Shown here: positions 9,501-17,522 of the stretch, in pieces
Layout of the letters: each line of letters begins with the position of its first letter
How positions within the stretch are numbered: position 1 is the first letter of the stretch
Source: an uncultured Chitinophagales bacterium
GTDB lineage: Bacteria > Bacteroidota > Bacteroidia > Chitinophagales > UBA2359
Length of the DNA stretch: 32,832 bases
Reading direction: 5' to 3'
Assembly (NCBI GenBank): GCA_937927195.1
Contig: CALBCY010000016.1
Span: 1 to 32,832, forward strand
Position numbers and translations under genes: made by a program
The notes under the pieces: model-generated
What the model saw: the letters and a program-made list of their open reading frames with translations, nothing else
The model's database searches: none
Told to the model about the DNA's origin: nothing

Positions 9501-9814
9501 TATACCCGATCATTAAATGTTTTCATATCTCGCCAAACAGCAGAAGCACCAGGAATTTCATATAACAATTCAGGATCTGTTGGCTCAGAAACGTCCCAAA
9601 CACTGATTCCCATCTGCCTCCCTATTATTGCATATTCCACCCCATTTTCATCTGTATAACCCCAAATATCAGAACCACCATCGCTTGGGCTAATGAAAGG
9701 ATTGAGACTCAACATTTCCAAATTAGAATCCAGTTGAGCAGTTAATTGAGTAAATGGAAAAAAGGTAAAGAGGCAGCATAAAAATACCGCAAAGAAAAGT
9801 AATAATTTCTTCAT
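6566..9814 (-). CDS. Secreted choice-of-anchor-B protein with T9SS C-terminal domain
   Basis: A 1082-residue exported protein. Residues 1-26 form a signal peptide ending in LTAQ. Residues 45-370 look like the choice-of-anchor B (LVIVD-repeat) beta-propeller: repeats such as YVHDGYVRNDTLYACQ, AIIDVSVPSSP and IPHNTFCVGDFLV. Residues 375-455 and 456-530 are carboxypeptidase-regulatory-like beta-sandwiches, and a further one lies at 717-795. A roughly 178-residue module occurs twice, at 535-711 and 800-977, with shared stretches D-x-GW-x-VSGDAV-x-G-x-WER, (R/N)R(F/W)FANGGG and GFDAF/AAFDAF. The C-terminus, 1000-1082, is a type A T9SS sorting domain (NFAPNPFN, DLNGKLVKT, SGVYVFEI, QKLIKQ). It is therefore sent over the outer membrane and either released or bound to the surface. 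Its ligand is unknown; these folds suggest adhesion or glycan binding. Confidence 0.85.
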   Translation of the reverse strand: MKKLLLFFAVFLCCLFTFFPFTQLTAQLDSNLEMLSLNPFISPSDGGSDIWGYTDENGVEYAIIGRQMGISVWDVSEPTDPELLYEIPGASAVWRDMKTFNDRVYIVNDNSNEGIGDNVGDGLVIIDMSGAPSNISHTVVTDLPFGAPIHKCHNIFIDEDSGYAYLFGCDNNTSGAVILDLNQNPDMPSMIGTYFESYVHDGYVRNDTLYACQVFDGTMAIIDVSVPSSPVIINQWVTSSNFTHNCWLSDDGRTLYTTDEVSGAFIDSYDVSNPLNVVRLDKIQSSPGEGVIPHNTFCVGDFLVTSYYRDGVTIHDAKYPDQIVEVGRYDTSPNYSGDGFNGCWGVYPYFPSGNIIASDIEEGLYVLRPTYVYSSRLEVNVSNNGNPLQGASVTLVEAGLNEITSVIGQVRMSTLDEETYTVLIERDGFVSQTSEVQMQAGERVVVEVELEALESFTANISVVNEFGIAVPEANVIIVNEFSGQTNQNGVSSFSFFSLDGPLEIIVGAWGYQTTVLSEQLNADNPSLEIVVNSGYDDGFFFDYGWTVSGDAVAGNWERATPNETFFQNNLYTPSQDATSDYGNFCFVTGNGTETTTSHDVDDGNTVITSPSFDLSTYGEPILSYDRFFANGGGQGDPLNDQLTISISNGNETVILNEVMPLDDPFQWVSESHQLKDFIELTNDMRLFVETGDLANSGHVVDAAFDAFKILDEAPPELYALTGSVKNENDNVIPNIVVNLDQLGLNANLEVDENGFFDLNGIPEGIYNITVGAWGYLSQNLVDVELNANTSLDEIVLVESYYDDFSIDLGWAVSGDAVSGKWERGITQASTFESTTYNPDQDVQDDVGVDCFVTGLESPGDPNENDVDNGSTILLSPVFDLSGYENPYISYNRWFANGGGSTFPNDNLEISIVSGDEIFELESVSASDPELSQWSYQNFRVGDFLDFNSEMQLMLEVKDGASFDHITEAGFDAFRIVDSMAVDTMVIDSTIAGIDNFNKIEINFAPNPFNLELNFQISDYVNISAQYGALIGNVYDLNGKLVKTIRINNSNNKVNTQDWNSGVYVFEISNAQSLLLSQKLIKQ

Positions 9815-10038
9815 ATAGGTTTAAATTAAAATGTATCGATGTTCTTTTTAGATAAAGCACAAAAAACGCGATTTTTTATTGAATAAAAGGTTCTAAACAT
9901 TACTATAATGCAATTTGTGGATAAAAGGATGCCTACAACTAGACATTTTTCGAACATTATTCCAAATGAGGCTGATTGAAATACGGTTAGACTTCGCAAA
10001 ACAATTCATGCACAACAATTTACTTATTGCAAAACACT

Positions 10039-11472
10039 TTATTTATTGGCAAATAGCTTTATGAACACACCATTCTTCCTCCATTGTTTTTTAAGAATCC
10101 AATTTTTATTGAGCTGATCAATTTCATCATCTGAAAAGTCATTGATAATATTGGAATAAAGTATGTAATTATAGTTGTCAATTCCCTTGTCCTTTCTACC
10201 AAAATCCCCATAACCAGGCTGCAAATCTATGAATTTCGTTTGTTGCTGCATGGTAAAACCTGCTCCAATCTGATTCTTTGGAATTTGCTCTGTTTTAACA
10301 AAATTGTAGGCTTCTCTCCTGATTTCAAAATAATTGATGTGGCCTAATGTGGAATCCCAACCTTGAGCAATGGTTTCAGGATAAACCCAAAGATTTCCTG
10401 TAAATGTTCCAATACAGGCAAATATTAAAAGTAGTTTGGAAAATTTATCATCCCAATACCTTTGAAGCAAAACTGAAAAGAGTAAAATAGCTAGAACATA
10501 AAAAACCAATAGGTACCTGTGCCCAACAGGATTAGATGCAGTTCCAAAAATTAAAGCAATTAAAACGAAAGGAACTAAAAATATTGAAGCAGCTAATGTT
10601 TGCTTTGTATTACAAAGTTCTTTTGATTTGAATTGTATTGAAGCAAAAATCACTATTCCAAACCATAGGAAGACCCTTCCATAGTCCAGCATATTCCTTG
10701 CAATAACAATCAAATTTTTTAATGCTATTTTAAGTGAAAAGTACTCGTAATGTTCTGCCCATTTGGGATTGTTTCCCATTAACATGCTTCCAGTTTCGGA
10801 ATAATGAAAAGCATTCCACAAAGCAAAAACCATCAAGGATGGGAAGAACCATAAAACTTGCTTCCAAGCCAGTTTTTTCTCCAATTGCCATTTCACAACC
10901 AAAAGGACGGGAAACAACATAAAAACCATTAATGCTCCTCTTATATTGATTAGGACCATTATAATAGTAGCCGGAATGAGCCAGGCTTCTTTTTTATATA
11001 GTATAGAACTCAAAGCCCAGATGAACATGCTTGTCATCACAACATCGTTGCTGACCATTGTACATTGGCTTATTAAACTTGGTTCAAGAATTAAAAGCAG
11101 CAGCCCAAAAATGACGAAGCTTTCTGCCAAAAAGAACTTAAATATTTTTATTAAATGATAAGCAAGGATCAACAGAAATGGGATCATTGCAAAGTGAGCA
11201 ACGGCTAAATTGTAGCCAAAGGTTTTCCAAGCTGCTCCTACGTAAGCACCGAAAAATGGAGGATGGCCACAGTTTATTTCAAAAGGAAGAATAAAATTTG
11301 AGAAGCCATTTTCATAAAAAAAATGACCGACTATAGAGCTCAAAAGGACATTGTCCCAAAAGAAGGGAAAGTTTCTAGAAAGGCCTGTTAGCAGAATGAA
11401 AAATCCTGCTAACAGGCTGAAGTTAATCCAATCAGTTTTACTAAAGTTTCCTAAGCAATTGTTCTTGGTCAT
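10039..11472 (-). CDS. GT-C type membrane glycosyltransferase (GT39/PMT-like)
   Basis: A 477-residue polytopic membrane protein with roughly ten hydrophobic helices. The N-terminal region has the layout of lipid-phosphate-sugar dependent glycosyltransferases: an acidic residue in the first periplasmic loop (FPFFWD, Asp40) and the loop motif GHPPFFGAYVGAAW at 69-82. The C-terminal 100 residues form a soluble periplasmic-type tail. Such enzymes move a sugar from a polyprenyl-phosphate donor onto a glycan, lipid or protein on the outer face of the inner membrane. Its ATG overlaps the stop codon of the rfbD::cysQ gene by four bases (ATGA), so the two are probably translated together and it is the last gene of the polysaccharide operon. 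The acceptor and the sugar cannot be told. Confidence 0.7.
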   Translation of the reverse strand: MTKNNCLGNFSKTDWINFSLLAGFFILLTGLSRNFPFFWDNVLLSSIVGHFFYENGFSNFILPFEINCGHPPFFGAYVGAAWKTFGYNLAVAHFAMIPFLLILAYHLIKIFKFFLAESFVIFGLLLLILEPSLISQCTMVSNDVVMTSMFIWALSSILYKKEAWLIPATIIMVLINIRGALMVFMLFPVLLVVKWQLEKKLAWKQVLWFFPSLMVFALWNAFHYSETGSMLMGNNPKWAEHYEYFSLKIALKNLIVIARNMLDYGRVFLWFGIVIFASIQFKSKELCNTKQTLAASIFLVPFVLIALIFGTASNPVGHRYLLVFYVLAILLFSVLLQRYWDDKFSKLLLIFACIGTFTGNLWVYPETIAQGWDSTLGHINYFEIRREAYNFVKTEQIPKNQIGAGFTMQQQTKFIDLQPGYGDFGRKDKGIDNYNYILYSNIINDFSDDEIDQLNKNWILKKQWRKNGVFIKLFANK

Positions 11473-13115
11473 GAAACCAGAAAATACGGATTGAGTAAGT
11501 TTTCTTTGTTGTATTCCAATGCTTTATTGCTGCCGTGTTGAGTAACTGTTGCACCCGATTCTTCAGCAATGATCTGTCCAGCTCCTGTATCCCACTCCAT
11601 CGTTGGAGCGAATCTTGGGTAAAAGTGTGCTTTCCCTTCAGCAACCAAACAGAATTTAAGTGAACTTCCTGCAGAAATGAAGTTTACTTCGAAATCTTTT
11701 TTCTTTTCTTCTACAAATGCTTGCGTGTCTTCATTTAAATGTGAACGACTGGCAGCAATGGAGATCTTGCCATCTGTGATTCCAGCTTTTTGCAGTTTTC
11801 TTGTCTCGCCATTTTCGATGCAGAAGCTCCCTTTTCCCTTTGTAGCATAAAATACCTTCTCTGTAACAGGAACATAAATTACGCCTAAAACAGGACGGCC
11901 CTTATGGATTAAGGCTATGTTGACTGTAAATTCGCCATTTCGTTTGATGAATTCTTTGGTCCCATCCAATGGATCCACCAACCAAAAGAAATCCCAATCT
12001 TTTCTGATGCTGAATTCTTCAGCTTTGGTTTCTTCTGACAAGATGGGAATGTTTGGATAGCTTTTCAACAATCCCGCCTCAATCACTGCATTTGCATTTT
12101 TATCAGCAGCAGTTAAAGGACTTTTGTCTTCTTTTACATCTACTGTAAATTCCTCACCGTAAACCTCTAGAATTGCTTTTCCAGCATCCTTACTAATGGC
12201 GATGATTTCATTTATATCTATTTTCTCAAGCATTTCGTTCATTTGATTTTCAATTAAATAGTGTTTAATTACCAATGATGCACTTTCTTTCCAGTCCGGA
12301 CAAACGACATTGTACTTTTCCTGAATCTTAGTGGTATCTAAAAGGCTAAAGTTTGGTCTTTTAGCTGGAGTTGGATATTCACTTGACGGAATGGGATTGA
12401 CCTTGCAGTTTGAGCCCGATTCTTTCATAATGAATGCTGCAAAATCGAACCAGGAAACTCTTCCTGTATTGGTGAAATGCAGCAACTCATTCTCTTGAAT
12501 TTCATCTTTTCGCTCCAGAACTTTAAAGATAGCTTTGGCTATATCACCCGCGTAAGTTGGACAACCGATTTGATCACTTACTACATTCAAGGAGTCTTTG
12601 GTTTTCCCCAAACGCATCATGGTCTTTAAAAAATTATGTCCGTATCTGGCATATACCCAAGAAGTACGAATCGTTGCACTTCGATCTAAAATTTCACGCA
12701 ATGCCAACTCTCCATCTAATTTTGTTTGACCATATACGCCTATTGGCCCAGTTAAATCTGTTTCAATATAAGCTGTTTCCTTGGTTCCATCAAAAACATA
12801 GTCAGTTGATACATGAACCATAAAAGCATTGTGCTTTTTGCAATTCTGCGCCAAATGTTTAACTCCGTCAACATTGACTTGGCCAGCTTTTACACGATCC
12901 TCCTCCGCTTTGTCTACTTGTGTGTAGGCTGCACAATTAATGACGCAATGAATTTCATTGCTATCAAAAAAGCCATTGACTTTCTCAGAATCGGTTATGT
13001 CCAAATCGAGGTAATCATAGAAATGAAAGTGATCATTGGGGAACAAGTCTTGATCAACCAAATACTTTATTTCATTTCCCAATTGGCCCAAAGAGCCAGT
13101 AACTAATATGTTCAT
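11469..13115 (-). CDS. RmlD dTDP-4-dehydrorhamnose reductase fused to CysQ PAP phosphatase
   Basis: One uninterrupted frame of 548 residues encodes two enzymes. Residues 1-291 are RfbD/RmlD, the last step of dTDP-L-rhamnose synthesis: NAD(P)-binding GSLGQLG (Gly7, Gly10, Gly13), the VSTDYVFDG strand at 102-110, and the YxxxK pair Tyr128/Lys132. Residues 292-548 are CysQ, a 3'(2'),5'-bisphosphate nucleotidase of the inositol-monophosphatase superfamily: LSEET with Glu361/Glu362, DPLDGTKEF with Asp381/Asp384, and WDTGAG with Asp509. Both halves have full length and complete active sites. An ATG at 12242 opens the CysQ half as MNEMLEK and is part of an ATGA, the same overlap form used at both ends of this gene, but here rfbD runs in the cysQ frame so the TGA is not read. 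The fusion may be natural, recent, or a one-base sequence error. It overlaps rfbC and the glycosyltransferase gene by four bases each. Confidence 0.85.
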   Translation of the reverse strand: MNILVTGSLGQLGNEIKYLVDQDLFPNDHFHFYDYLDLDITDSEKVNGFFDSNEIHCVINCAAYTQVDKAEEDRVKAGQVNVDGVKHLAQNCKKHNAFMVHVSTDYVFDGTKETAYIETDLTGPIGVYGQTKLDGELALREILDRSATIRTSWVYARYGHNFLKTMMRLGKTKDSLNVVSDQIGCPTYAGDIAKAIFKVLERKDEIQENELLHFTNTGRVSWFDFAAFIMKESGSNCKVNPIPSSEYPTPAKRPNFSLLDTTKIQEKYNVVCPDWKESASLVIKHYLIENQMNEMLEKIDINEIIAISKDAGKAILEVYGEEFTVDVKEDKSPLTAADKNANAVIEAGLLKSYPNIPILSEETKAEEFSIRKDWDFFWLVDPLDGTKEFIKRNGEFTVNIALIHKGRPVLGVIYVPVTEKVFYATKGKGSFCIENGETRKLQKAGITDGKISIAASRSHLNEDTQAFVEEKKKDFEVNFISAGSSLKFCLVAEGKAHFYPRFAPTMEWDTGAGQIIAEESGATVTQHGSNKALEYNKENLLNPYFLVS

Positions 13116-13675
13116 GTTTGTTTGTATTGAAAGTCTAAGTTGGTGTCAGCCAAAAGAGGGAGATTTGCGTCTTTTTCAGATAACTCATAATCTGATTCAG
13201 GTAGCATCCAATCTATTCCTAAAGCTGGATCGCTACAAAGCACACCACCATCGTGCTCTTGAGAGTAATAATTGTCACATTTGTAACAAAAAACGGTATC
13301 ATCTTCCAGAACAGAAAAGCCATGGGCAAAACCACGAGGAACCATGAATTGCTTTTTGTTTTCTCCTGATAAAACTATGCTGTACCATTGTTTGTAGGTC
13401 GGTGATCCTTTTCTGAGATCAACAGCAACGTCTAATACTTTTCCTTTTAGGACACGAATCAGTTTGGCCTGACACATCTCACCAGTCTGGAAATGTAAAC
13501 CACGTATTACGCCGTATTTTGATCTGGATTCATTGTCTTGAACGAAATTGTAATTTAGTCCAAGCTCTTTTAATTTTTGATCATTGTAACTCTCAAAAAA
13601 ATAGCCTCTGTCGTCTGCGAAGACCCTTGGTTCCAAGATTACTAAATCCGGAATTCCTGTTTCAATTTTTTTCAT
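13112..13675 (-). CDS. rfbC: dTDP-4-dehydrorhamnose 3,5-epimerase
   Basis: A 187-residue cupin enzyme that epimerises dTDP-4-keto-6-deoxyglucose at C3 and C5, the third step toward dTDP-L-rhamnose. The catalytic His61 sits in VIRGLHFQ, Lys71 in QAKLIRV, and the active-site Tyr131 in CYKCDNYY; the conserved VPRGFAHGF strand is at 112-120. Length and architecture are those of the family. It starts 13 bases after the stop of the Wzz-like gene and its TGA shares four bases with the ATG of the rfbD::cysQ gene, so it lies in the middle of a transcription unit. Confidence 0.95.
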   Translation of the reverse strand: MKKIETGIPDLVILEPRVFADDRGYFFESYNDQKLKELGLNYNFVQDNESRSKYGVIRGLHFQTGEMCQAKLIRVLKGKVLDVAVDLRKGSPTYKQWYSIVLSGENKKQFMVPRGFAHGFSVLEDDTVFCYKCDNYYSQEHDGGVLCSDPALGIDWMLPESDYELSEKDANLPLLADTNLDFQYKQT

Positions 13676-13688
13676 ATCGGCCGCAAAT

Positions 13689-14753
13689 TTACGAATTAAG
13701 TGCGTCCCTAAATAGTTTATTGAGGATTATTAACAAAGTGGACAGAATTATAGACACAAAAATTCCAAAAATCAGAAATAAAAGAAAGGAAGCCTCCAAC
13801 TTTTGCAGGGGAAAAGTCGGAAAATCAATAACTTGTATCATTGGAGTTTGCATTTCCAAATTAATTTCAGCCATTTCTTTACTCTTAAGTGCCTCTACAT
13901 AAGCTGCACTGCTGATTTCAGCATCGCGTTCTTTTTGAACTTTTGTAATGTAGGATTGTGCGGAAAGCGATCCTGCTTTTAAGCGCTTTTGTTTTGCGTC
14001 ATACCATTCCAATAAAGCAGAATCGTTTGAATCCATCCTGCGCTTTATAGAATCGGCACGTTCATTTATTATCTCTAGATTTGCCTTTTGTTTCTCTATT
14101 GAACGCTCAATATAAAAGTCCTTTAAAGTTGTAACAAGATGCTCTGTGAAATATTTTGCCAACTCTTCTGATTCTGATTCAAAATAGATTCTAACAATTC
14201 CATTTTTTGATGCTCTGGCATTGAGCATTTTGTTGTGGATTTTACCAAAGAGATGATTGGCTATTAGGTTTTCCTCAAAAGAGAATTCCTCTATCGGTTT
14301 TTGTTGAAATGAGTAAGAATTCTTGTCGTCAAGTTGTTTATAGGATTCATAGAATTCAATGAAGTGATTGATCAATAAATCTTCTTTCTCCTTGATTGTA
14401 ACTGGAATCATTAATGTACTCAATACAATTCTTTTGGTACCAAGTAACTCCACCAATTTTTCAGAACTAACCTCAGATTGAGAACCAAATCCAAATTGTC
14501 CTGCTAATTGCCTTAAACCAGAACTTCCTCCACCTTCATCCTTGGTAGACATAAAAGAAGCTTTGGCAACATAGGAAGTTGTTTTTGTTCCATGATACCA
14601 GAAAGCCAAAGCTGCAAAAAGAGCGCCTAGAATAAAATAGACATACCACTTTCTTATCAGTTCAAAAAAGTAATCTCTCAAGGTCAGAATAAAATACTTC
14701 AATTGACTTGATTCCAAAGAACTACTTGTATGTTTTTCTCGAATTGAATTCAT
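13689..14753 (-). CDS. Wzz-type polysaccharide chain-length / co-polymerase protein
   Basis: A 354-residue inner-membrane protein with the Wzz topology: a cytoplasmic N-terminus, TM1 at about 37-53, a long periplasmic region with coiled-coil helices (roughly 205-300), and TM2 at about 323-345, then a short positive tail. A Gly-rich stretch DEGGGSSGLRQLAGQFGFG at 72-90 follows TM1, as is common in these proteins in Bacteroidota. There is no Walker motif, so this is not a BY-kinase type co-polymerase. It would control length or export of the glycan together with the SLBB protein encoded 14 bases upstream. The gene lies between the export gene and rfbC with gaps of only 13-14 bases. Confidence 0.85.
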   Translation of the reverse strand: MNSIREKHTSSSLESSQLKYFILTLRDYFFELIRKWYVYFILGALFAALAFWYHGTKTTSYVAKASFMSTKDEGGGSSGLRQLAGQFGFGSQSEVSSEKLVELLGTKRIVLSTLMIPVTIKEKEDLLINHFIEFYESYKQLDDKNSYSFQQKPIEEFSFEENLIANHLFGKIHNKMLNARASKNGIVRIYFESESEELAKYFTEHLVTTLKDFYIERSIEKQKANLEIINERADSIKRRMDSNDSALLEWYDAKQKRLKAGSLSAQSYITKVQKERDAEISSAAYVEALKSKEMAEINLEMQTPMIQVIDFPTFPLQKLEASFLLFLIFGIFVSIILSTLLIILNKLFRDALNS

Positions 14754-14767
14754 TTATTGCTTAAATC

Positions 14768-17254
14768 TTAACTTGACCGTATTTGAAAATAAAGTATGGC
14801 AACGGTCAATACTGTGATCATTGCAGAGGCTATACTATCAATGGCTCTATTCCAATCAAATTTACGTTCTTTCTTCCTCTTTCTTCTTTCGGCCTCAAAC
14901 TTTTTCCTGTCCGTTTCATCAACTATAATGGTACTACCATTTTCAACTTTTGGAAAACTTCTAAACACCAGGAAATTGGTTGATCTGTGAATCTCCCCAT
15001 TTGGATGTTGCACAAAAGTCCCAGCTTTTTTACCATACTTACCAAAACCTCCACCATAAGTCTTAACGTAATAATCAGCCTTCCTGCCTGCCTCATAGGG
15101 CACGTTAATAATATCAGTTAAGGTGTCAATAGAAAAATATTTGATCTCTCCTTTCAGACTTACAAAGTTGGTCATCTTAGGAACAATTATGGTATCTCTA
15201 TCCGATAAAATATAATTGTAACTTGATTTGTTTGGATCATCAAAAACATCCTTCAAGTCAAGGAATAGTTGTCCGTCTTCAATTCTGTTTAATTTTGAGG
15301 CAGACTTAAAAGCATATTGCGTAAATCCACCAGCTCTTTTAATCAAAGAATGAACATTTTCAGATTTATTGATCAATGAATATTCACCTGGATACATTAC
15401 CTCACCCAATAGGACAACATTTTGTTGTATTTCAAAATTAGGTGATCTTCTTATAAACACTCTATCAAAGGGTCTGAGTAAAAAATCTCCATCCTCATTG
15501 TCCAATCCTAAACTGGCCAAAATATTTGCGCGTTTTACAACAATTCGCTCCCCCTTTTCAGGGCTTTCAGAGCTTAAATCCATAACACGAGTAACCTCTA
15601 TTTGTGAACTTGAAGCTTCCGTATTGAGGTTTCCAGCCAGCATTATCAAATCATGGAGCTTTAGGTTTTCACCGAATTGGTATTCTCCTGGATTGCGAAC
15701 TTCCCCATTTATATAAACTGGAAATTCTTGTCTAATACTATCTCTAGACAATATCAACAAACTATCATTGGGCTCTAATAAAACATTGCCATTGCTTTGT
15801 TGGTTGACGAGAATTTCACTGATGGTATAAGTAATTACTTCACGAGTTCTGTTGTCATTGGTTCTAAATAAAAAACCTTTATCTAACTCTGCTTTCCTGG
15901 CAGGACCACCAGCTCTAAACAGTACATCCGCAATTCTATCCCCATCTCTTAAAATATAGCCACCTGGAACCCTTACAGCACCATCAACTTGGATTACATT
16001 ACTACGAACAGGATTTATTTTTTTCACATAAATGCTGTCCCCATTTTGTATCTGAAAATTTTTCTGATTCTTAGAAAGGCTGTCTAAATTTATTTCAAAA
16101 TAAAGCTCTTCATTGTTTTCATATCTTCTCAAACCAATGTGCTCTTTGTGTGCAGTCTCTGTTAGACCACCAGCAAATTTGATTAAATCCTGAAGCGTTT
16201 CCCCTTTCTTCATTTCATACTTAAACGGACGGCGAACTGCTCCATCAATAATGACAATGTTCTCTTGTGGAGGAATAAATATATAATCGTTGTTCTCAAG
16301 AAAAAAGTCCGTATCGGCTCCTGGATCTAGCAAATAATTATAGACATCCAACTGCTTTACAACTTGACCGTTTCTTTTAATAAAAATATTTCTTAATGTA
16401 CCAATTTCATTAGGTCCGTCAATTGCAACGAGGGCATTGAATGCTGAATTGGCAGAAGAGAAAGTATAAGTTCCTGGATTGAAAATTTCACCCACAATAT
16501 TTACTGAAACAAGTCGGTTGAAATTTAAACTAACTTCTATAGAGTTTTCAGAAGCACCATAAGCTTTTTCGTATCTGTTTATGATTAATTCCTTGGCATT
16601 TTTGAAACTGATTCCTTTAAGGTTTATGTTTCCTACAATTTTAGGTGAAATCTCACCAGTTTCGGAAATCACATGTTTTTCTGAAACATCATTTCTGCCC
16701 CATATGTTTATGCTAATTTCATCACCTGAACCTAAAATGTAATTTTCAGAAGGCTTATTGTTGATGATTTGTTCATCAAAGAGTTTGACGACGTTGTTTC
16801 TGAAATAGGATTGACCGTAAATTTCGGCAATAGGCAAAGACAAAGCCTTGCGAATCAACTCATCTTTTTGGAACTGAATAATCTCTTGAAGATCCTGAAT
16901 TGACAAAGTGTCTTCTCCTATTTTTCTTGATTGCTCAACTTTCAGACCTAAAATTGAAAGGCTATCTGAAAAAGCATTGAGACTCATCAATTCTGCTATC
17001 AACTTTTCGTCAACACCGAGTTTGCGGAGTTCTTCTGGAGTCGTTTGGATTTCCTTTTTAATTACATCAACTGTGTCTAAGCCAATAAGATTTTCAGATT
17101 GCTTCTGTTGGAGCAAAAATTGCTCATAATCATATCGATTTCTACTGTCATTACCTCCACCCACACCAAATGGGTTTAGCGGATTGTAAAGCTGTGCTGC
17201 TAAAGGAAAAGAAATAAGGACAAGCAGAAATACAATAAACCTGCTTTTGCTCAT
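14768..17254 (-). CDS. Wza-like polysaccharide export protein with multiple SLBB domains
   Basis: An 828-residue envelope protein. Residues 1-21 are a signal peptide ending in LAAQ, with no lipobox cysteine. After a helical region comes the poly-export domain at about 168-250 (YILGSGDEISINIWG), then six SLBB/beta-grasp-like units, each opening with a strand of the form V-x-(I/L)-x-G-(E/A)-(V/I)-x-x-P-(G)-x-Y: VNIVGEIFNPGTY, VIIDGAVRRPFKY, IQVDGAVRVPGGY, VYINGEVRNPGEY, VVLLGEVMYPGEY and VSLKGEIKYF. A basic segment (RRKRKKERK) and one hydrophobic helix at about 803-823 close the protein. The family forms the outer-membrane and periplasmic conduit for capsule or exopolysaccharide. It is twice the size of E. 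coli Wza, which fits the long Bacteroidota version. It appears to be the first gene of the operon running to 10039. Confidence 0.88.
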   Translation of the reverse strand: MSKSRFIVFLLVLISFPLAAQLYNPLNPFGVGGGNDSRNRYDYEQFLLQQKQSENLIGLDTVDVIKKEIQTTPEELRKLGVDEKLIAELMSLNAFSDSLSILGLKVEQSRKIGEDTLSIQDLQEIIQFQKDELIRKALSLPIAEIYGQSYFRNNVVKLFDEQIINNKPSENYILGSGDEISINIWGRNDVSEKHVISETGEISPKIVGNINLKGISFKNAKELIINRYEKAYGASENSIEVSLNFNRLVSVNIVGEIFNPGTYTFSSANSAFNALVAIDGPNEIGTLRNIFIKRNGQVVKQLDVYNYLLDPGADTDFFLENNDYIFIPPQENIVIIDGAVRRPFKYEMKKGETLQDLIKFAGGLTETAHKEHIGLRRYENNEELYFEINLDSLSKNQKNFQIQNGDSIYVKKINPVRSNVIQVDGAVRVPGGYILRDGDRIADVLFRAGGPARKAELDKGFLFRTNDNRTREVITYTISEILVNQQSNGNVLLEPNDSLLILSRDSIRQEFPVYINGEVRNPGEYQFGENLKLHDLIMLAGNLNTEASSSQIEVTRVMDLSSESPEKGERIVVKRANILASLGLDNEDGDFLLRPFDRVFIRRSPNFEIQQNVVLLGEVMYPGEYSLINKSENVHSLIKRAGGFTQYAFKSASKLNRIEDGQLFLDLKDVFDDPNKSSYNYILSDRDTIIVPKMTNFVSLKGEIKYFSIDTLTDIINVPYEAGRKADYYVKTYGGGFGKYGKKAGTFVQHPNGEIHRSTNFLVFRSFPKVENGSTIIVDETDRKKFEAERRKRKKERKFDWNRAIDSIASAMITVLTVAILYFQIRSS

Positions 17255-17395
17255 ACGAACTGTTTAGTGAAAAAAACTATGGCGACTAATTGTTTTCCAG
17301 CAAATTCGCTAATAGTTGTATTCTCTCAATACAATATCTATTATTATATCAAAAAGAATTCCAAAAAAAAATAATAGGTAAAATGGCGAATTACT

Positions 17396-17430
17396 AAAAA
17401 AACAAAAACAGCCATCTAGCTGTTTTTGCT
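17396..17430 (-). terminator. Rho-independent terminator after rfbB
   Basis: CAAAAACAGC at 17403-17412 and GCTGTTTTTG at 17419-17428 form a 10-bp stem with a 6-base loop; on the minus strand more T residues follow. It lies about 95 bases past the rfbB stop and separates rfbB from the export operon, which therefore needs its own promoter between about 17255 and 17395. Confidence 0.75.
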
Positions 17431-17522
17431 CTTCAAATATAGATAATTCTTTTGCTTAATTCTAATACCATTTAACTAATTTACCACCTGCATGGTACTA
17501 GTTTTCAGGTTATTACTAATTT

